64,000 nucleotides of DNA from RPQJ01 sp963746325 (GTDB lineage Bacteria; Pseudomonadota; Gammaproteobacteria; Steroidobacterales; Steroidobacteraceae): assembly GCA_963746325.1 (NCBI GenBank), contig CAVVBC010000005.1:248001-312000 (forward strand), given 5' to 3'. Of this stretch, positions 63,739 to 64,000 are shown one piece after another. The translations under genes were made by a program, and so were the position numbers. The notes under the pieces are model-generated. The model worked only from the letters and a program-made list of their open reading frames with translations. It had not been told where the DNA came from and searched no databases. Numbering within the stretch: the stretch's first letter is position 1; every line of letters begins with the position of its first letter.

Positions 63739-64000
63739 GTGCTCACCTGCCACGACCGCATCCGGGCTGCACTGGCCGCCATCGTGCTGAGCGCACCCGT
63801 CGCATCGCCTGCGTTGTCCTCGTCGAGTCTGGCTGACTGCGACCTCGAGTCGCACGTCGTCGTGCTGCAGGCCGCGCCAGCGACGCAGCTCGTCGACGCG
63901 CGCGCCATCTGGCTGACTGCCAGGCTGCTGCGGTGGCCAGGTGTCGCTGCAGACGGACGCTTTCGCCTGTACCACTCGGCCAGTGGCAGTGCGATTGCAG
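63739..64000 (+). CDS. Probable pullulanase-type alpha-1,6-glucosidase, N-terminal fragment
   Basis: The frame is open from GTG at 63739 to the window end (87 codons). A signal peptide (IRAALAAIVLSAPVASPALS) precedes the mature start. The segment DARAIWLTARLLRWPGVAADGRFRLYHSASGSAIA resembles the N-terminal carbohydrate-binding module of bacterial pullulanases (A-x-W-L...W-P...F-x-L-Y-S). Only the first module is in view, so the assignment rests on this pattern. Confidence 0.5.
   Translation, partial: MLTCHDRIRAALAAIVLSAPVASPALSSSSLADCDLESHVVVLQAAPATQLVDARAIWLTARLLRWPGVAADGRFRLYHSASGSAIA

Overview
The window is chromosomal DNA of a high-GC Gammaproteobacterium. The evidence is gene order: murA next to a BolA/IbaG gene, kdsD-kdsC-lptC-lptA-lptB-rpoN-hpf-rapZ, petABC followed by sspA-sspB, and lpoA followed by yraN. 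A PPi-type phosphofructokinase, a proton-pumping pyrophosphatase and a SAH-riboswitch-controlled ahcY are compatible with a Nevskiales/Steroidobacterales-like lineage, but that placement is inference. I see no rRNA, tRNA, CRISPR array, prophage or intact insertion sequence.

Layout. 1-8.4 kb: end of lpoA, yraN, a predicted outer-membrane protein, a HupE/UreJ membrane protein coupled to a PpiC-type isomerase, a DUF3604 protein, a second barrel-like protein and a divergent LysR regulator with a clear T-N11-A operator. 8.4-14.2 kb (minus): sspB, sspA, cytochrome bc1 (petC, petB, petA), murA, ibaG. 14.2-20.6 kb (plus): KDO synthesis, LPS transport, sigma-54, Hpf and RapZ. 20.7-22.5 kb: a histidine kinase and receiver pair set between inverted purine/pyrimidine repeats where PTS genes often lie. 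22.5-28.4 kb: mgtE, patatin, peroxiredoxin, VWA protein and MoxR ATPase. 28.5-34.3 kb (minus): tkt-gap-pgk-pyk. 34.5-37.6 kb: metK, a 9-bp minisatellite, promoter, SAH riboswitch, ahcY and terminator. 37.6-52.8 kb: hybrid kinase, O-methyltransferase, cpdA-like phosphodiesterase, crcB, hemL, an acyltransferase, a fused double glycosyltransferase, a small SANT-like protein, a LON-domain protein, mpl, a membrane protein and rnd. 53.0-57.4 kb: adk, PPi-PFK and H+-PPase, a pyrophosphate-energy cluster. 57.5-64 kb: small enzymes, a large rhomboid fusion, a DUF5694 protein, a truncated cupin, a GFA protein and the start of a probable pullulanase.

Non-coding content is the most unusual part. Four kinds of repeat occur. 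Family A (four copies in two inverted pairs) and family B (two copies) each have a conserved loop enclosed by a long, nearly perfect stem whose sequence differs in every copy. Family C is a CCCTCACCC...GGTGAGGG hairpin. Family D is a purine-rich, G-quadruplex-prone repeat that starts at or next to gene stop codons and is mirrored by a pyrimidine arm.

Sequence quality: about sixteen conserved genes contain single-base indels, nearly all +1 insertions, including essential genes such as murA, petB, metK, lptA, lptC and mpl. I treat these as likely sequencing or assembly errors and give the full span of each gene.
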